Assembly: GCF_003344045.1 (NCBI RefSeq)
Contig: NZ_QFWX01000009.1
Location: forward strand, 20,305-84,304
Direction: 5' to 3'
Length of the DNA: 64,000 nucleotides
From: Marinobacter vulgaris
Lineage (GTDB): Bacteria; Pseudomonadota; Gammaproteobacteria; Pseudomonadales; Oleiphilaceae
Below, piece by piece: positions 17,076 to 27,858 of the stretch; within the stretch, counting starts at the first letter, position 1, and every line of letters starts with the position of its first letter. The position numbers were made by a program, and so were the translations under genes. The notes beneath the pieces were generated by a model. It searched no databases. It saw only the letters and a program-made list of their open reading frames with translations, and was not told the DNA's origin.

Positions 17076-19370
17076 TCAGGCCAGTTTGCGTGGACGCTCG
17101 GCGCGCCAGACTTTTACTTTCACTGTCTGTCCGTTAAGTACGGAAGTACCTACCAGTGGATCTGTTTGCTGGTCGCTGATGACATCATTAATGCTGGCCC
17201 CGGCGTGAGCAACGGCGACAGACTGGCGGATACCGTCACGATCGTGGCCCCAGCCATGGGGCACAGAGACCACACCTGGCATCATGTCATCGGTGATTTC
17301 CACCGGCAGTACAATCTTTCCGACAGTAGAGGCGACTTCGGCGGAATCACCTGCCTGGAGCCCACAGCGGGAGGCATCCTGAGGGTGCATCATCAGGGTA
17401 CAGCGCTCCTTGCCTTTAACCAACCGCTGGCTGTTATGCATCCAGGAATTATTGCTGCGAACGTGCCGGCGTCCGATCAGCAAAAGACCGTCTGCCGGAG
17501 GTGCGGACAGCAGAGCGTGCAGACGCTCCACATCTTCAAGGTAACGACGCGGGGCAAGGTTTACCTTGCCGTCACGGGTAAACAGCCGGCCGGGCATGCA
17601 GGGGCGAAGCGGCCCCAGATCCACCCCGTTGGGCAACTGTTTGAGGCTGCTAACAGAGAGCCCCTTGGGCAGATCCTGCCAGTGCCGGTTCAGCGGACTG
17701 AGTTTGGCAAGGCCGCGAAGCGGATGCCGCTCGGGGAGAATGTCCATGACCAGATCAATGGCCGGCTGAACCAGTCCGCGAATCCTGCCAATGTCGGCAC
17801 CATAGGGCCCGGCACGCAGCATCATGTCGAGAATCGGGTCAGGCCCGATCTGCTTGAAGGCGCGCCAGCCCATCTCCGCCCGCGCCGGAAGCCGCCCGCC
17901 TTTGCGTTTTTTCTCCAGGCGATGGGCCAGCTCCAGCAGAATCTGCCAGTCGTGGCGGCTGTCCTTGCCGGCGTCGAACAGGGCCGGGCTGTACTTGGCG
18001 GTGTTGCGGACGGCGAACATGCTGAAAATCAGGTCGTAGTGGCTGCGCTCCAGGCCCGCCGTTGGCGGCAGGATCACATCCGCGTGGCGTGTGGTTTCAT
18101 TGAGGTAGTAATCCACTGACACCATGAAATCCAGCCCGCCAAAGGCTTCGTCGAGGCGGCCGCCATTGGGGCTGGACAACACAGGGTTACCGGCCACAGT
18201 GACAAATGCACGGATCTGGCCCTCGCCCGGGGTCAATATTTCGTCAGCAATGGTGCTTGAGGGGTATTCGCCACCGAACTCGGGCAACTTCTTGACCCGG
18301 CTGAAACGTTTGGCAAAGTGTCCGCGCTGGCCCGCCATGCCGCCGAGGGCGATGAGATCGATCGCCGGCTGGGTGAACATCACGCCACCGGTGCTGTCGA
18401 GTTTCCCCGTCAGGATATTCAGCACATAGGCAAGCCAGGTGGCGACGCCACCAAAGGCCTGGGTGCTGGTGCCCATGCGAGTGTAAAGCGCGGCGCGTTG
18501 AGTGCTGGCAAGCTGGCGGGCCAGGTTGCGGATGTTCGCGGCCGGCATGCCGGTCTGCTCACTGACGGCTTCCGCGGTGAAGCCCAGGGAAGCCAGCCGC
18601 ACCAGGTCAACGTCCTTTGTCCATGGCTGCGCATGGCCAAGGTTGACCAGGTTTTCTTCAAACAGGGTGCGCACCATCGCCATCAATAGCAGGGCGTCTG
18701 TACCAGGGCGGATGAAATGGAATTCGTCAGCCAGCTTGCCGGTTTCAGTGCGGCGCGGATCCACTACCACCATCCTGCCGCCCCGGCCCCTGAGCGCTTT
18801 GAGTCGTCCGCGAAAGTCGGGAACCGTCATCAAGCTGCCATTGGAGGCCATGGGATTGGCGCCGATACAGATGAAAAGGTCGGTGCGGTCGATATCCGGG
18901 ATGGGAAACAGGATCTGGTGCCCGAACATTTCCAGGCTGGCCAGCATGTGGGGCAGCTGGTCATTGGAGGTGGCGGAAAAGCGGTTCTGGGTACCCAGCG
19001 CCCGCAGGAATGGCATGGTCGCCACCAGCGAGCCATGATTGTGGACGTTGGGGTTGCCCAGATAGGCGCCAATGCTGTTGTGCCCGTGCTCCTTGCGCAC
19101 GCTGTGGAGGCGGTCGGCAACCAGGTCAAAGGCCTCGTCCCACTCCATTTCCTGCCAGCCATCGGCGGTTTTGCGAACCGGTTTGCGCAAGCGTTCAGGA
19201 TCTTCGTGCAGATCCTGCAGCGCTACGGCCTTGGGGCAGATGTGGCCATGGCTTAACGGGTCGTCCTCGTCCCCCTTGATAGAGACGATATGACCGTCCT
19301 TGACCTCGATCGCAACGCCACACATGGCTTCACACAGGTGGCAGGTACGAAAGTGGGTGCCGTTTTCCAT
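17076..19370 (-). CDS. Molybdopterin-dependent oxidoreductase with [4Fe-4S] site
   Basis: 764 residues of the DMSO reductase/formate dehydrogenase superfamily. The N-terminal cluster ligands are CHLCEAMCGV (Cys at about 10, 13 and 17) and HICPKA (about 45). MGD-binding segments include IGANPMASNGS and VVDPRRTETGKLAD, and the C-terminal MopB domain is present (VRSNNSWMHNSQRL, VSVPHGWGH). There is no Sec codon and no Tat-type signal, so it is cytoplasmic. The metal-ligand position (around SATSNDQLPHML) is not the Cys/Sec context of classical formate dehydrogenase, and the substrate is unknown. GGAGAG precedes the ATG. No electron-transfer or cofactor genes are adjacent except DUF2489. Confidence 0.8.
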   Translation of the reverse strand: MENGTHFRTCHLCEAMCGVAIEVKDGHIVSIKGDEDDPLSHGHICPKAVALQDLHEDPERLRKPVRKTADGWQEMEWDEAFDLVADRLHSVRKEHGHNSIGAYLGNPNVHNHGSLVATMPFLRALGTQNRFSATSNDQLPHMLASLEMFGHQILFPIPDIDRTDLFICIGANPMASNGSLMTVPDFRGRLKALRGRGGRMVVVDPRRTETGKLADEFHFIRPGTDALLLMAMVRTLFEENLVNLGHAQPWTKDVDLVRLASLGFTAEAVSEQTGMPAANIRNLARQLASTQRAALYTRMGTSTQAFGGVATWLAYVLNILTGKLDSTGGVMFTQPAIDLIALGGMAGQRGHFAKRFSRVKKLPEFGGEYPSSTIADEILTPGEGQIRAFVTVAGNPVLSSPNGGRLDEAFGGLDFMVSVDYYLNETTRHADVILPPTAGLERSHYDLIFSMFAVRNTAKYSPALFDAGKDSRHDWQILLELAHRLEKKRKGGRLPARAEMGWRAFKQIGPDPILDMMLRAGPYGADIGRIRGLVQPAIDLVMDILPERHPLRGLAKLSPLNRHWQDLPKGLSVSSLKQLPNGVDLGPLRPCMPGRLFTRDGKVNLAPRRYLEDVERLHALLSAPPADGLLLIGRRHVRSNNSWMHNSQRLVKGKERCTLMMHPQDASRCGLQAGDSAEVASTVGKIVLPVEITDDMMPGVVSVPHGWGHDRDGIRQSVAVAHAGASINDVISDQQTDPLVGTSVLNGQTVKVKVWRAERPRKLA

Positions 19371-19507
19371 GGGTTCTCTCCAAACAGGTTTTTATTGTCT
19401 TACTCCGAGTATGGCCAAGCGGGGACTTCAGAGTTGGTTTCAACAGGCAACCAGATTAGCAGGAAATGAATAAGAGGGGAAAACGACTTGGCGGCGGAGT
19501 CGAATGT

Positions 19508-19535
19508 AAAAAAGGCTCCCTGGCAGGGGAGCCTT
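19508..19535 (-). terminator. Terminator of the TIGR02647 gene
   Basis: AAGGCTCCC (19512-19520) pairs with GGGAGCCTT (19527-19535). In minus-strand reading it is followed by a run of six T, 38 nt beyond the stop at 19573. Confidence 0.8.
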
Positions 19536-19572
19536 CAGGATTAGAGTGTGAGAATAAATCCCGCTGGCAATA

Positions 19573-19812
19573 TCAGGCGCTGGTCAGAACGGATAACACT
19601 CTTTGTGAATGCTCCAGTGTCTCGCTGCCCAGGCTTGTCAGGTAACCCCCGTCTTTCTGCGTAATCAGCCCCTTGCGATGAAGGCGCTCAGCCGCGGCCA
19701 CCATCTCCGGCGCTGCCGAATGCTGGTGAACCTTGATGCCTTCCTGTGCGGAAGACAGATCGAACATGGCAAGCAGATTGAGTTCATCAATGTGGTCGGA
19801 CGAGAAGGGCAT
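19573..19812 (-). CDS. TIGR02647 family small winged-helix DNA-binding protein
   Basis: 79 residues beginning MPFSSDHIDELNLLAMFDL, with EGIKVHQHS and AAERLHRKGLITQKDGGYLTSLG, the recognition-helix/wing layout of this Pseudomonas/Marinobacter family. Predicted transcription factor of unknown regulon. AAGGAAC lies 5-6 nt before the ATG. Monocistronic with its own terminator. The neighbouring genes do not suggest a target. Confidence 0.75.
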   Translation of the reverse strand: MPFSSDHIDELNLLAMFDLSSAQEGIKVHQHSAAPEMVAAAERLHRKGLITQKDGGYLTSLGSETLEHSQRVLSVLTSA

Positions 19813-19907
19813 AATGCGTTCCTTGTGTTACTTTTAATGGACTTACACTAGTTGTATACGAAGCTGACGCTTTCAGCAAAGAGATTTCGGGATAAGGGAA
19901 ACAATGC

Positions 19908-20240
19908 ATGATCAGTTGGGAAGACTTTGAGAAAGTAGAGCTGCGAATTGGCACCATCATTGAAGTGAGCGAGTTCCCGGAAGCCCGCAAACCTGCCTAC
20001 AAGCTGAGAATTGATTTTGGCCCGGAGGTCGGCACCCGCAAATCCAGCGCACAGATCACGGACCTGTATGATCCGGAGAAGCTCTTGGGTAGACAGGTGC
20101 TTGCTGTAACCAATTTCCCGCCGAAACAGATAGGTTCGTTTATGTCAGAGTGTCTGGTAACAGGTATAACAACAGATGGAGGCGCGATAACGCTGATGGG
20201 CACTGATCATGAGGTCAGTAATGGGCAGAGGCTCATTTAA
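19908..20240 (+). CDS. tRNA-binding domain protein (CsaA-like)
   Basis: 110 residues consisting of a single EMAP/OB-fold tRNA-binding domain: FEKVELRIGTIIEVSEFPEARKP, YKLRIDFG, SSAQITDLY, LLGRQVLAVTNFPPKQIG, SECLVTGIT. Homologues are B. subtilis CsaA (a putative secretion chaperone) and the C-terminal domain of MetRS. The biological role in gammaproteobacteria is unclear. The start at 19908 gives the usual length; no strong Shine-Dalgarno is visible, only GGGATAAGGGAAAC further upstream. Confidence 0.85.
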   Translation: MISWEDFEKVELRIGTIIEVSEFPEARKPAYKLRIDFGPEVGTRKSSAQITDLYDPEKLLGRQVLAVTNFPPKQIGSFMSECLVTGITTDGGAITLMGTDHEVSNGQRLI

Positions 20241-20397
20241 GAGTTTAAAATTGATTCAGGTGTGTAAAGCCTAGGCTTATACTTTTGTGGTTTACAGAAT
20301 CATCAACGCACTTGCTGCCAACATGGTAGTATTTTCGGCTGGTCAACTGAGGGGACCGGTCGCTTGATCTCTAGGTTAAAGATCTGTTTTTGAAAAC

Positions 20398-20422
20398 AAA
20401 AAATGCCCCGCATGTGCGGGGC
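20398..20422 (-). terminator. Terminator of the PEP-CTERM gene
   Basis: GCCCCGC (20405-20411) pairs with GCGGGGC (20416-20422) around ATGT and is followed in minus-strand reading by ATTTTTTG. It lies 25 nt past the stop codon. Confidence 0.8.
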
Positions 20423-20446
20423 CTAATTAAATATTTTGGGCAAAAA

Positions 20447-21064
20447 TTATGAGTTCTCTAGACGGCGCTTCAGCCCCAAGCCGACAAGACCAAGCCCTAA
20501 TAAAGCGAGGGTTCCCGGCTCCGGAACAGAGACGCTCTCAGTTCTGAAAATATTATAGTGTGATACATCTTTGGCTTCGTCCCCTACGCCCTCAAAAGGC
20601 GGGTTGGTAAACGGGCTGGTCCAGTCACCAGAGCTGAAATTTTCATTGAACAAAAAACTGATCAAATTTGTATCAGCGCCATCCTTAAAGGTGATCATGT
20701 AGTCGTAAGCGCTAAAGTCAGCGTCTGAAATAATCCAGTTTCCTGTTTGACCGGCGCCTTCATCCAGCTCCTGCTGTTCTGTAAATATCGACGTCCAGTT
20801 AGTAATGCCAAAAAATGCAGCTTCATTGACGTTAGTCTCGTTAGCCACATTATTTTGATCGGCAGGGGTAATGTACTGGCATTGACTTACAGCAGTATCG
20901 GTTGTTGAGGGACCAGTCACTCTCGATGTTTCATCCGCCGTTAGGCTGGCTGGACATGTCATTAGGGCAGCATTGGCGCTCAGGCTCCACAGGCCGGCGA
21001 TTCCAATTGCTAACAGTGCGCCTCCGCCTTTCCTGAATTTTCTCACATCAACATTTATCATCAT
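20447..21064 (-). CDS. PEP-CTERM sorting-domain secreted protein
   Basis: 205 residues. An N-terminal signal peptide (ALLAIGIAGLWSLSANA) is followed by an acidic, Asn/Asp/Ser-rich mature part with two Cys in the first part, and a textbook C-terminal sorting signal: VPEPGTLALLGLGLVGLGLK, then RRLENS. Such proteins are cleaved by exosortase and linked to exopolysaccharide and floc formation. No exosortase or EPS cluster is present here, so it is a dispersed substrate. Base composition is AT-richer than the flanking genes, suggesting transfer. A sigma-54-type promoter lies upstream (21177-21193). AAGGAA precedes the start (ATG at 21064 or 21061). Confidence 0.85.
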   Translation of the reverse strand: MMINVDVRKFRKGGGALLAIGIAGLWSLSANAALMTCPASLTADETSRVTGPSTTDTAVSQCQYITPADQNNVANETNVNEAAFFGITNWTSIFTEQQELDEGAGQTGNWIISDADFSAYDYMITFKDGADTNLISFLFNENFSSGDWTSPFTNPPFEGVGDEAKDVSHYNIFRTESVSVPEPGTLALLGLGLVGLGLKRRLENS

Positions 21065-21176
21065 CTCAATTCCTTTTATCTGGAGAAACGTTGTTGAACT
21101 TAAGATCCCCCAATTGAATGCCTGCCTAGTACAAATTTAAAAGCGGCCTTGCTTGGAGATGGGTCTATTTGTTGAT

Positions 21177-21193
21177 TGCATTTACTATGCCAA
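21177..21193 (-). promoter_or_regulatory. Sigma-54 (RpoN) promoter candidate for the PEP-CTERM gene
   Basis: On the minus strand TTGGCATAGTAAATGCA gives exact GG-N10-GC spacing (GG at 21191-21190, GC at 21179-21178). The predicted transcription start is near 21166, leaving a ~100-nt leader. PEP-CTERM genes are known RpoN/PrsR targets in other Proteobacteria. The remaining region 21065-21490 holds no gene that I can recognise. Confidence 0.55.
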
Positions 21194-21490
21194 GCTGTAG
21201 CTCAGCCAAAGTCTCTTCTAATGTATGCTGACACCAAAACCCTTTTCCCAATTAAAAACAGTTATCTATTTCCCTGGTTAGTGAGATGAAGTGTTAAAAG
21301 CTTGCTGTACTTCTGACCGAAGAACACAGCTGATTTTTCAAGATGTAAAAAAAATCGACATCTGGACCAAAAGGATCGCCCGATGGTTTAGAAATGCCAG
21401 CGCAAAAGTGGGTCCGTGCAGGTGAGAGTGATTGCGGACATCGCGGAAGTTGAAAATGATAGTGCTAGATATTGAGGCGAATAAAATAAA

Positions 21491-21567
21491 TGGTGGGCCC
21501 ACCTGGACTCGAACCAGGGACCAAAGGATTATGAGTCCTCTGCTCTAACCAACTGAGCTATAGGCCC
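21491..21567 (-). tRNA. tRNA with anticodon CAU, probably tRNA-Ile2 (k2CAU)
   Basis: A complete 77-nt cloverleaf with encoded CCA. Acceptor GGGCCTA/TGGGCCC, D-arm GCTC...GAGC, anticodon loop CTCATAA, T-arm CCTGG-TTCGAGT-CCAGG. The C4-G69 and C5-G68 pairs with discriminator A match the features used by TilS to modify C34 to lysidine, and the sequence resembles E. coli ileX/ileY more than elongator tRNA-Met. Elongator Met remains the alternative. It lies 114 bp downstream of rpoD on the same strand. Confidence 0.9.
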
Positions 21568-21681
21568 TTTTGTCAGCGGATGCTGCTTAAAGGTTTGCTT
21601 TTGGGGTGTTGCTTCCGGACGGGAGCAACAAAGCGGGCGCCATTATACCGGTGAGGGGTGGCGCCCGCTACTGTTGTGGTG

Positions 21682-23529
<1,848 letters not shown>

Positions 23530-23710
23530 AGACACCCTGTGGACTCGCTGGTAAAAGTAAAAAAGTTAAACAGCCATTATAGCTGTCGCGCTATTGGTCT
23601 GCCACCGGATGGTTAGATGGTGATCAACACTGCAAGTTTCAAGTGCAATGCCCTTTCCGGCTTCAGTTTCTGCGTATTCTCGCCCGCCGGCCCTGTGCTT
23701 TTGCAGCGGC

Positions 23711-25444
23711 TCAGTCGTCGCTCTGGCCGCTCAGCGCTTTCAGTTCCTGCCGCTCTTCGGCGGTAAGATCCGCAAGGCTGCGTTTCTCTGACAGCAGGGA
23801 CGCCAGTCGCTGCTTGCGCGCCACCTCCTGGTTCGGGTTCAGCATCTCGCGGGCGCCTGCCAGGGTCTGCTCCCTTGCCGGTACATGTTCAATGCCGTCG
23901 AACAGGCCGAAAAACTGTTCCCGGGCCCGTCTATCCGTTGCCAGCTGGTGGGTCAGGGAGCGCCGGTCTTTAATGCCGGTTTCCAGAATCCAGCCGGCGA
24001 ACTGCCCCGCCTGCCGGTACTGGCGGCTGCTCCTGCAAAGCTCGGCGATTTCGCTGGCCATATCGGGCGCTTCCAGAAGTGCCAGGCACAGCTGGCTATC
24101 CTTGCTGAGCTTTACGTCAATCCGCTGTTCCTGTACGCGGCGTTCGCCATATCCGCCCTTGCTGTGCTGCTGGCGCCGGTTTTGCCAGTCACCCCGGCCG
24201 GTGCCACACAGTCGCAGCATTTCGTGCCACATGGCGTCCCTGAGGGTGCTTCTGGGCATTTTCTTGAGCAACGGCTCTACCCGCGCCTTCAGTTCGCCCC
24301 GGTCTTCCGGCAGGGTCAGGTCCAGCCCTTCGCTCTGCCGGTTGAACAGGTAGCGGGACAGGGGCGTGGCGCCGTCAATGCGCTTCTGGAATGCGTCCGC
24401 GCCTTCCTTGCGCACCAGCGTGTCCGGGTCTTCGCCGTCCGGCATCATCAGGAATTGCAGATGCAGTCCGTCGGTCAGCAGTTCCAGGGCGTTTTCCATG
24501 GCCTTGTCGGCTGCCCTGTAGCCTGCCTGGTCGCCGTCGAAACAGAACACCAGGTGCCGCACCTGCTTCAGCAGGGCCGATAGGCTGTCCTGGTTGGTGG
24601 CGGTGCCCAGTGTCGCCACAGCAAAGTGGATGCCGTTCTGTGCCAGGGCAATGACATCCATATATCCTTCTACCACCAGCAGCCTGTCCAGCTGGCGGAT
24701 CGACTGCTTGGCTTCGTAAAGGCCGTAAATCTCGCGACTTTTATGGAAGACATCAGACTCAGGGGAGTTGATGTACTTGGCCTTGTCGTCTCCCAGGGTG
24801 CGCCCGCCGAAGGCGATGGTCCGGCCGCGACTGTTGCGGATGGGAAACATCACCCGGTTACGGAACAGGTCCCTTGGCCGCCCGTAGCGGTCGGAGACGG
24901 TGCCAGTTTCAATCAGCGGACCCTGCAGGTCCTTGCTGGCGCTGTCGTAAAGCGCGGTGCCGGTGCCGGGCGCGTAGCCCAGCATGTACTGTTCAATAAT
25001 GCTGTCGTCGAGGCCCCTTTGTTTCAGGTAGTCCCGGGCAAGTTCGCCCTGCTGGCTGTTTAGGGCCGACTGGTAGAAGCGGCTGGCATAATCCAGGGCA
25101 TCGGTCAGTGTTCGCGCCTGTTGCATTTCCTGGCGCGCGCTCTGGTCGTAGGGCACTTCCATGCCCGCACGCCGGGCCAGCTCTTCCACCGCGTCGGTAA
25201 AGCCGAGGCCGTCAAACTCGCGGACAAAACTGATGGCGTCGCCATGGGCGCCACAGCCGAAGCAGTGGTAAAAGCCCTTGTCCGGCCGAACGTTGAAAGA
25301 CGGCGTTTTCTCATCATGGAAGGGGCAGCGGGCCTTGTAGTTGCCGCCGGCCTTTTTAAGGGTGATACGTGATCCGATCAGCTCGGCCAGATCAATCCGG
25401 TCGAGCAGGTCTTCAACGAAACGTTGCGGAATCAGTCCACTCAT
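23711..25444 (-). CDS. dnaG: DNA primase
   Basis: Synthesises RNA primers for replication. The ATG at 25444 (MSGLIPQRFVEDLLDRIDL) has GGAGA upstream; an in-frame start at 25522 lies within the preceding terminator and is rejected. The N-terminal zinc finger (CPFHDEKTPSF, FYHCFGCGAHGD) is followed by the TOPRIM catalytic core (LLVVEGYMDVIAL, VFCFDGDQAG) and a divergent C-terminal DnaB-interaction domain. About 577 residues. Lies downstream of rpsU with a terminator between them. Confidence 0.97.
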   Translation of the reverse strand: MSGLIPQRFVEDLLDRIDLAELIGSRITLKKAGGNYKARCPFHDEKTPSFNVRPDKGFYHCFGCGAHGDAISFVREFDGLGFTDAVEELARRAGMEVPYDQSARQEMQQARTLTDALDYASRFYQSALNSQQGELARDYLKQRGLDDSIIEQYMLGYAPGTGTALYDSASKDLQGPLIETGTVSDRYGRPRDLFRNRVMFPIRNSRGRTIAFGGRTLGDDKAKYINSPESDVFHKSREIYGLYEAKQSIRQLDRLLVVEGYMDVIALAQNGIHFAVATLGTATNQDSLSALLKQVRHLVFCFDGDQAGYRAADKAMENALELLTDGLHLQFLMMPDGEDPDTLVRKEGADAFQKRIDGATPLSRYLFNRQSEGLDLTLPEDRGELKARVEPLLKKMPRSTLRDAMWHEMLRLCGTGRGDWQNRRQQHSKGGYGERRVQEQRIDVKLSKDSQLCLALLEAPDMASEIAELCRSSRQYRQAGQFAGWILETGIKDRRSLTHQLATDRRAREQFFGLFDGIEHVPAREQTLAGAREMLNPNQEVARKQRLASLLSEKRSLADLTAEERQELKALSGQSDD

Positions 25445-25490
25445 GATGTCTCCGGTCGCGCGGACGTTGCCGGGCGTGGAAGTACAGCCA

Positions 25491-25525
25491 AAAATGCCGC
25501 CGAAGCCAGGCCTCGGCGGCATTTT
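25491..25525 (-). terminator. Intercistronic terminator between rpsU and dnaG
   Basis: A perfect 13-bp stem (25491-25503 with 25513-25525, arms AAAATGCCGCCGA and complement), 9-nt loop and T-rich flanks on both strands. Its place after rpsU and 46 bp before dnaG is that of terminator T1 in the E. coli macromolecular synthesis operon, where it lowers dnaG expression relative to rpsU. Confidence 0.85.
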
Positions 25526-25597
25526 GGTATCGCTCTGTGCAACCTGCGGCTATACAGGCGATTCTAGGCTTGCAGTCAAGCGGCGTCCGGGTAAAGC

Positions 25598-25813
25598 TTA
25601 GTACAGACGCTCGAACTTGCGCTGTTCCCGCTGAAGCTTCTTGAGATGACGCTTGACGGCTGCAGCTGCCTTGCGCTTGCGCACGGCTGTCGGCTTCTCG
25701 TAGTGCTCACGGCGACGTACTTCCGACAGCACGCCTGCTTTTTCGCAGGAACGCTTGAAGCGACGAAGGGCTACGTCAAACGGTTCATTCTCTTTCACTT
25801 TAACAGCTGGCAT
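25598..25813 (-). CDS. rpsU: 30S ribosomal protein bS21
   Basis: 71 residues, very basic: [39 protein letters not shown], ending KFERLY. The start at 25813 gives the exact family length; the open frame extends upstream to 25921 but without family similarity. First gene of the rpsU-dnaG-rpoD operon, divergent from tsaD as in many gammaproteobacteria. Confidence 0.97.
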   Translation of the reverse strand: MPAVKVKENEPFDVALRRFKRSCEKAGVLSEVRRREHYEKPTAVRKRKAAAAVKRHLKKLQREQRKFERLY

Positions 25814-25933
25814 TCGAAAATCACCTACCTGATTGATTCGGTTTCTGTTTTGTCTGATCGACCGGTCAGTCAGATCGACTCGATACCTGGCCAGATTGGC
25901 TAAAACTCGACCAGTGCTCATTTAAGGCCGGCA

Positions 25934-25963
25934 ATGATAGCGCTTGCTCATGGCCAAGGTCAA
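25934..25963 (-). promoter_or_regulatory. Probable sigma-70 promoter of the rpsU-dnaG-rpoD operon
   Basis: On the minus strand TTGACC (25963-25958) and TATCAT (25939-25934) are separated by 18 nt. The leader of ~115 nt to the rpsU start contains the palindrome GACCGGTC. Confidence 0.55.
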
Positions 25964-26052
25964 TGTTTGTTCGATGAAACTGACGGAGGGTTTCGGGTTT
26001 CTGCTAAAATGCTGCGCTGACGTCCACCTGCCCGGAGCTATGGCCCTTAGTT

Positions 26053-27108
26053 ATGCTGATTCTCGGTATTGAAACCTCCTGCGATGAAACCGGTGTTGCC
26101 CTGTATGACAGCGAGCAGGGGCTGTTGGCACACGCCCTGTTCAGCCAGATTGATATGCATGCGGATTATGGCGGCGTGGTGCCAGAACTGGCCTCCCGCG
26201 ATCACGTGCGTAAACTGCTGCCGTTGTGCGACCAGGTACTGGCGGATGCCGGCAGGATCCGCGGCGATATTGAAGGCATTACCTACACGGCCGGGCCGGG
26301 CCTGGTAGGTGCGCTGATGGTGGGCGGCTCGGTGGCTCATGCCCTGGGTTTTGCGCTGGGTGTGCCGGTTCTTGGCGTCCACCACATGGAGGGTCATCTG
26401 CTGGCTCCGATGCTTGAGGACAATCCGCCGGCCTTTCCCTTTGTTGCCTTGCTGGTGTCGGGCGGCCATACCCAGCTGGTGCTGGTCAACGGCATTGGTG
26501 AGTATGAAATGCTGGGGGAATCGGTAGACGACGCGGCGGGTGAGGCTTTCGACAAAACCGCGAAGATGCTCGGGCTGGATTATCCCGGTGGGCCACGGGT
26601 GGCTGCGCTTGCAGAGAATGGCACGGAAGGGCGCTATCGCTTCCCGCGTCCAATGACCGACCGGCCGGGGCTGGATTTCAGCTTCAGCGGGCTGAAAACC
26701 TTTACCCTCAATACCGTGTCAGCAGCGGAAAAGGCCGGCGGCCTCGATGACCAGACCCGTGCCGACATAGCCCTGGCGTTTGAGGCAGCGGTGGTCGATA
26801 CCCTGACCATCAAGTGTCGCCGGGCCCTGGAGCAGACCTGCAGCAAGCGCCTGGTGATTGCTGGCGGAGTGAGCGCCAACAAGCGGTTGCGGGCAGGGAT
26901 GGAGAAAATGGCCGACAAACTTGGTGCCGGTGTGTTTTATGCCCGTCCTGAATTCTGTACCGATAACGGCGCCATGATTGCTTACGCGGGTTGTCAGCGA
27001 ATGAAAGCGGGGCAGCGGGATGGTGACCGGATTGTGGCGGTGCCCCGATGGCCCATGAATTCCTTGCCACCAATCGGCGAGCCCCGCGGGAATGGACTTG
27101 TGGACTAG
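26053..27108 (+). CDS. tsaD: tRNA N6-threonylcarbamoyladenosine transferase subunit TsaD
   Basis: Transfers threonylcarbamoyl to A37 of ANN-decoding tRNAs together with TsaB/TsaE. 351 residues of the Kae1/Gcp ASKHA fold: [19 protein letters not shown] at the N-terminus, metal-binding HHMEGHL at about 111-117, the nucleotide segment [10 protein letters not shown], and [17 protein letters not shown]. Essential in most bacteria. Its stop overlaps the convergent plsY stop by 4 bp. Relevant to the nearby CAU tRNA, which decodes an ANN codon. Confidence 0.97.
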   Translation: MLILGIETSCDETGVALYDSEQGLLAHALFSQIDMHADYGGVVPELASRDHVRKLLPLCDQVLADAGRIRGDIEGITYTAGPGLVGALMVGGSVAHALGFALGVPVLGVHHMEGHLLAPMLEDNPPAFPFVALLVSGGHTQLVLVNGIGEYEMLGESVDDAAGEAFDKTAKMLGLDYPGGPRVAALAENGTEGRYRFPRPMTDRPGLDFSFSGLKTFTLNTVSAAEKAGGLDDQTRADIALAFEAAVVDTLTIKCRRALEQTCSKRLVIAGGVSANKRLRAGMEKMADKLGAGVFYARPEFCTDNGAMIAYAGCQRMKAGQRDGDRIVAVPRWPMNSLPPIGEPRGNGLVD

Positions 27109-27698
27109 AAACCCGGTTCGCGGCCCTGGGCCATGCGGATCAGGTTGTTGCGGTGGCGCACCACAATCAGCAGGGCCAGTAGACCGAACAGCGGCAGGGT
27201 TTTCGGCTCGATCAGGGCGCTGATGATGGGGCCGCTGATAATGGCAATAATCGAGGCCAGTGCCGAAATCTTCCAGCGCCACATCACCACTGCCCAGATC
27301 GCCGCCAGCATCAGAGTGGTCACCGGAGCCAGTGCCAGCCCTGCGCCGAGGGCGGTGGCCACGCCTTTGCCCCCCTTGAAGCGATAGAACAGTGGAATCA
27401 TGTGGCCTGTTACTGCGCAAAGGGCCACCATGGCCTGGGACAGAATGGTCAGGTCAGCCTGGTGGGCCAGCCATACCGGCAGCCAGCCTTTGGCCGCATC
27501 CAGAAGCAATGTCAGTGCTGCCGGTGGCCAGCCCCCGGTGCGGTAGACATTGGTGGCGCCAGGATTGCCGGAACCCTGGGCGCGTGGATCTGGCAACTGC
27601 CAGGCCCGGCAGACCGGCAGGGCAAACAGCACCGACCCCGCCAGATAGGCCAGGGCGCAGAGTAATACTGTCAATACCGGGTCACTCAGGTAAGTCAT
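27105..27698 (-). CDS. plsY: Glycerol-3-phosphate acyltransferase PlsY
   Basis: Inner-membrane enzyme transferring acyl from acyl-phosphate to glycerol-3-phosphate, the first step of phospholipid synthesis. 197 residues with about five membrane helices. The three catalytic motifs are present: [13 protein letters not shown], a central DAAKGWLPV and [18 protein letters not shown]. Overlaps tsaD tail-to-tail and is divergent from folB. Confidence 0.95.
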   Translation of the reverse strand: MTYLSDPVLTVLLCALAYLAGSVLFALPVCRAWQLPDPRAQGSGNPGATNVYRTGGWPPAALTLLLDAAKGWLPVWLAHQADLTILSQAMVALCAVTGHMIPLFYRFKGGKGVATALGAGLALAPVTTLMLAAIWAVVMWRWKISALASIIAIISGPIISALIEPKTLPLFGLLALLIVVRHRNNLIRMAQGREPGF

Positions 27699-27858
27699 TG
27701 GCGGCGTTCGCTGGCAAAGTAAGAAAGGCGCAAAGACGCATGCTGGTCATTTATGAGAAAATGCCGGCCCCGCGACGAAGCAGGTCAGAATTCACACAGT
27801 ATCCGCTGCCTGCCCGTTATTCAATCAGCAAAGAGTGTAAACCCGGGAGTGCCATCCG

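Noticed and set aside
16286..21490. Genomic island inserted at the CAU tRNA
   Set aside because: No integrase, no direct repeat of the tRNA 3' end seen, and most genes in the stretch are ordinary chromosomal families; only the PEP-CTERM gene looks atypical.
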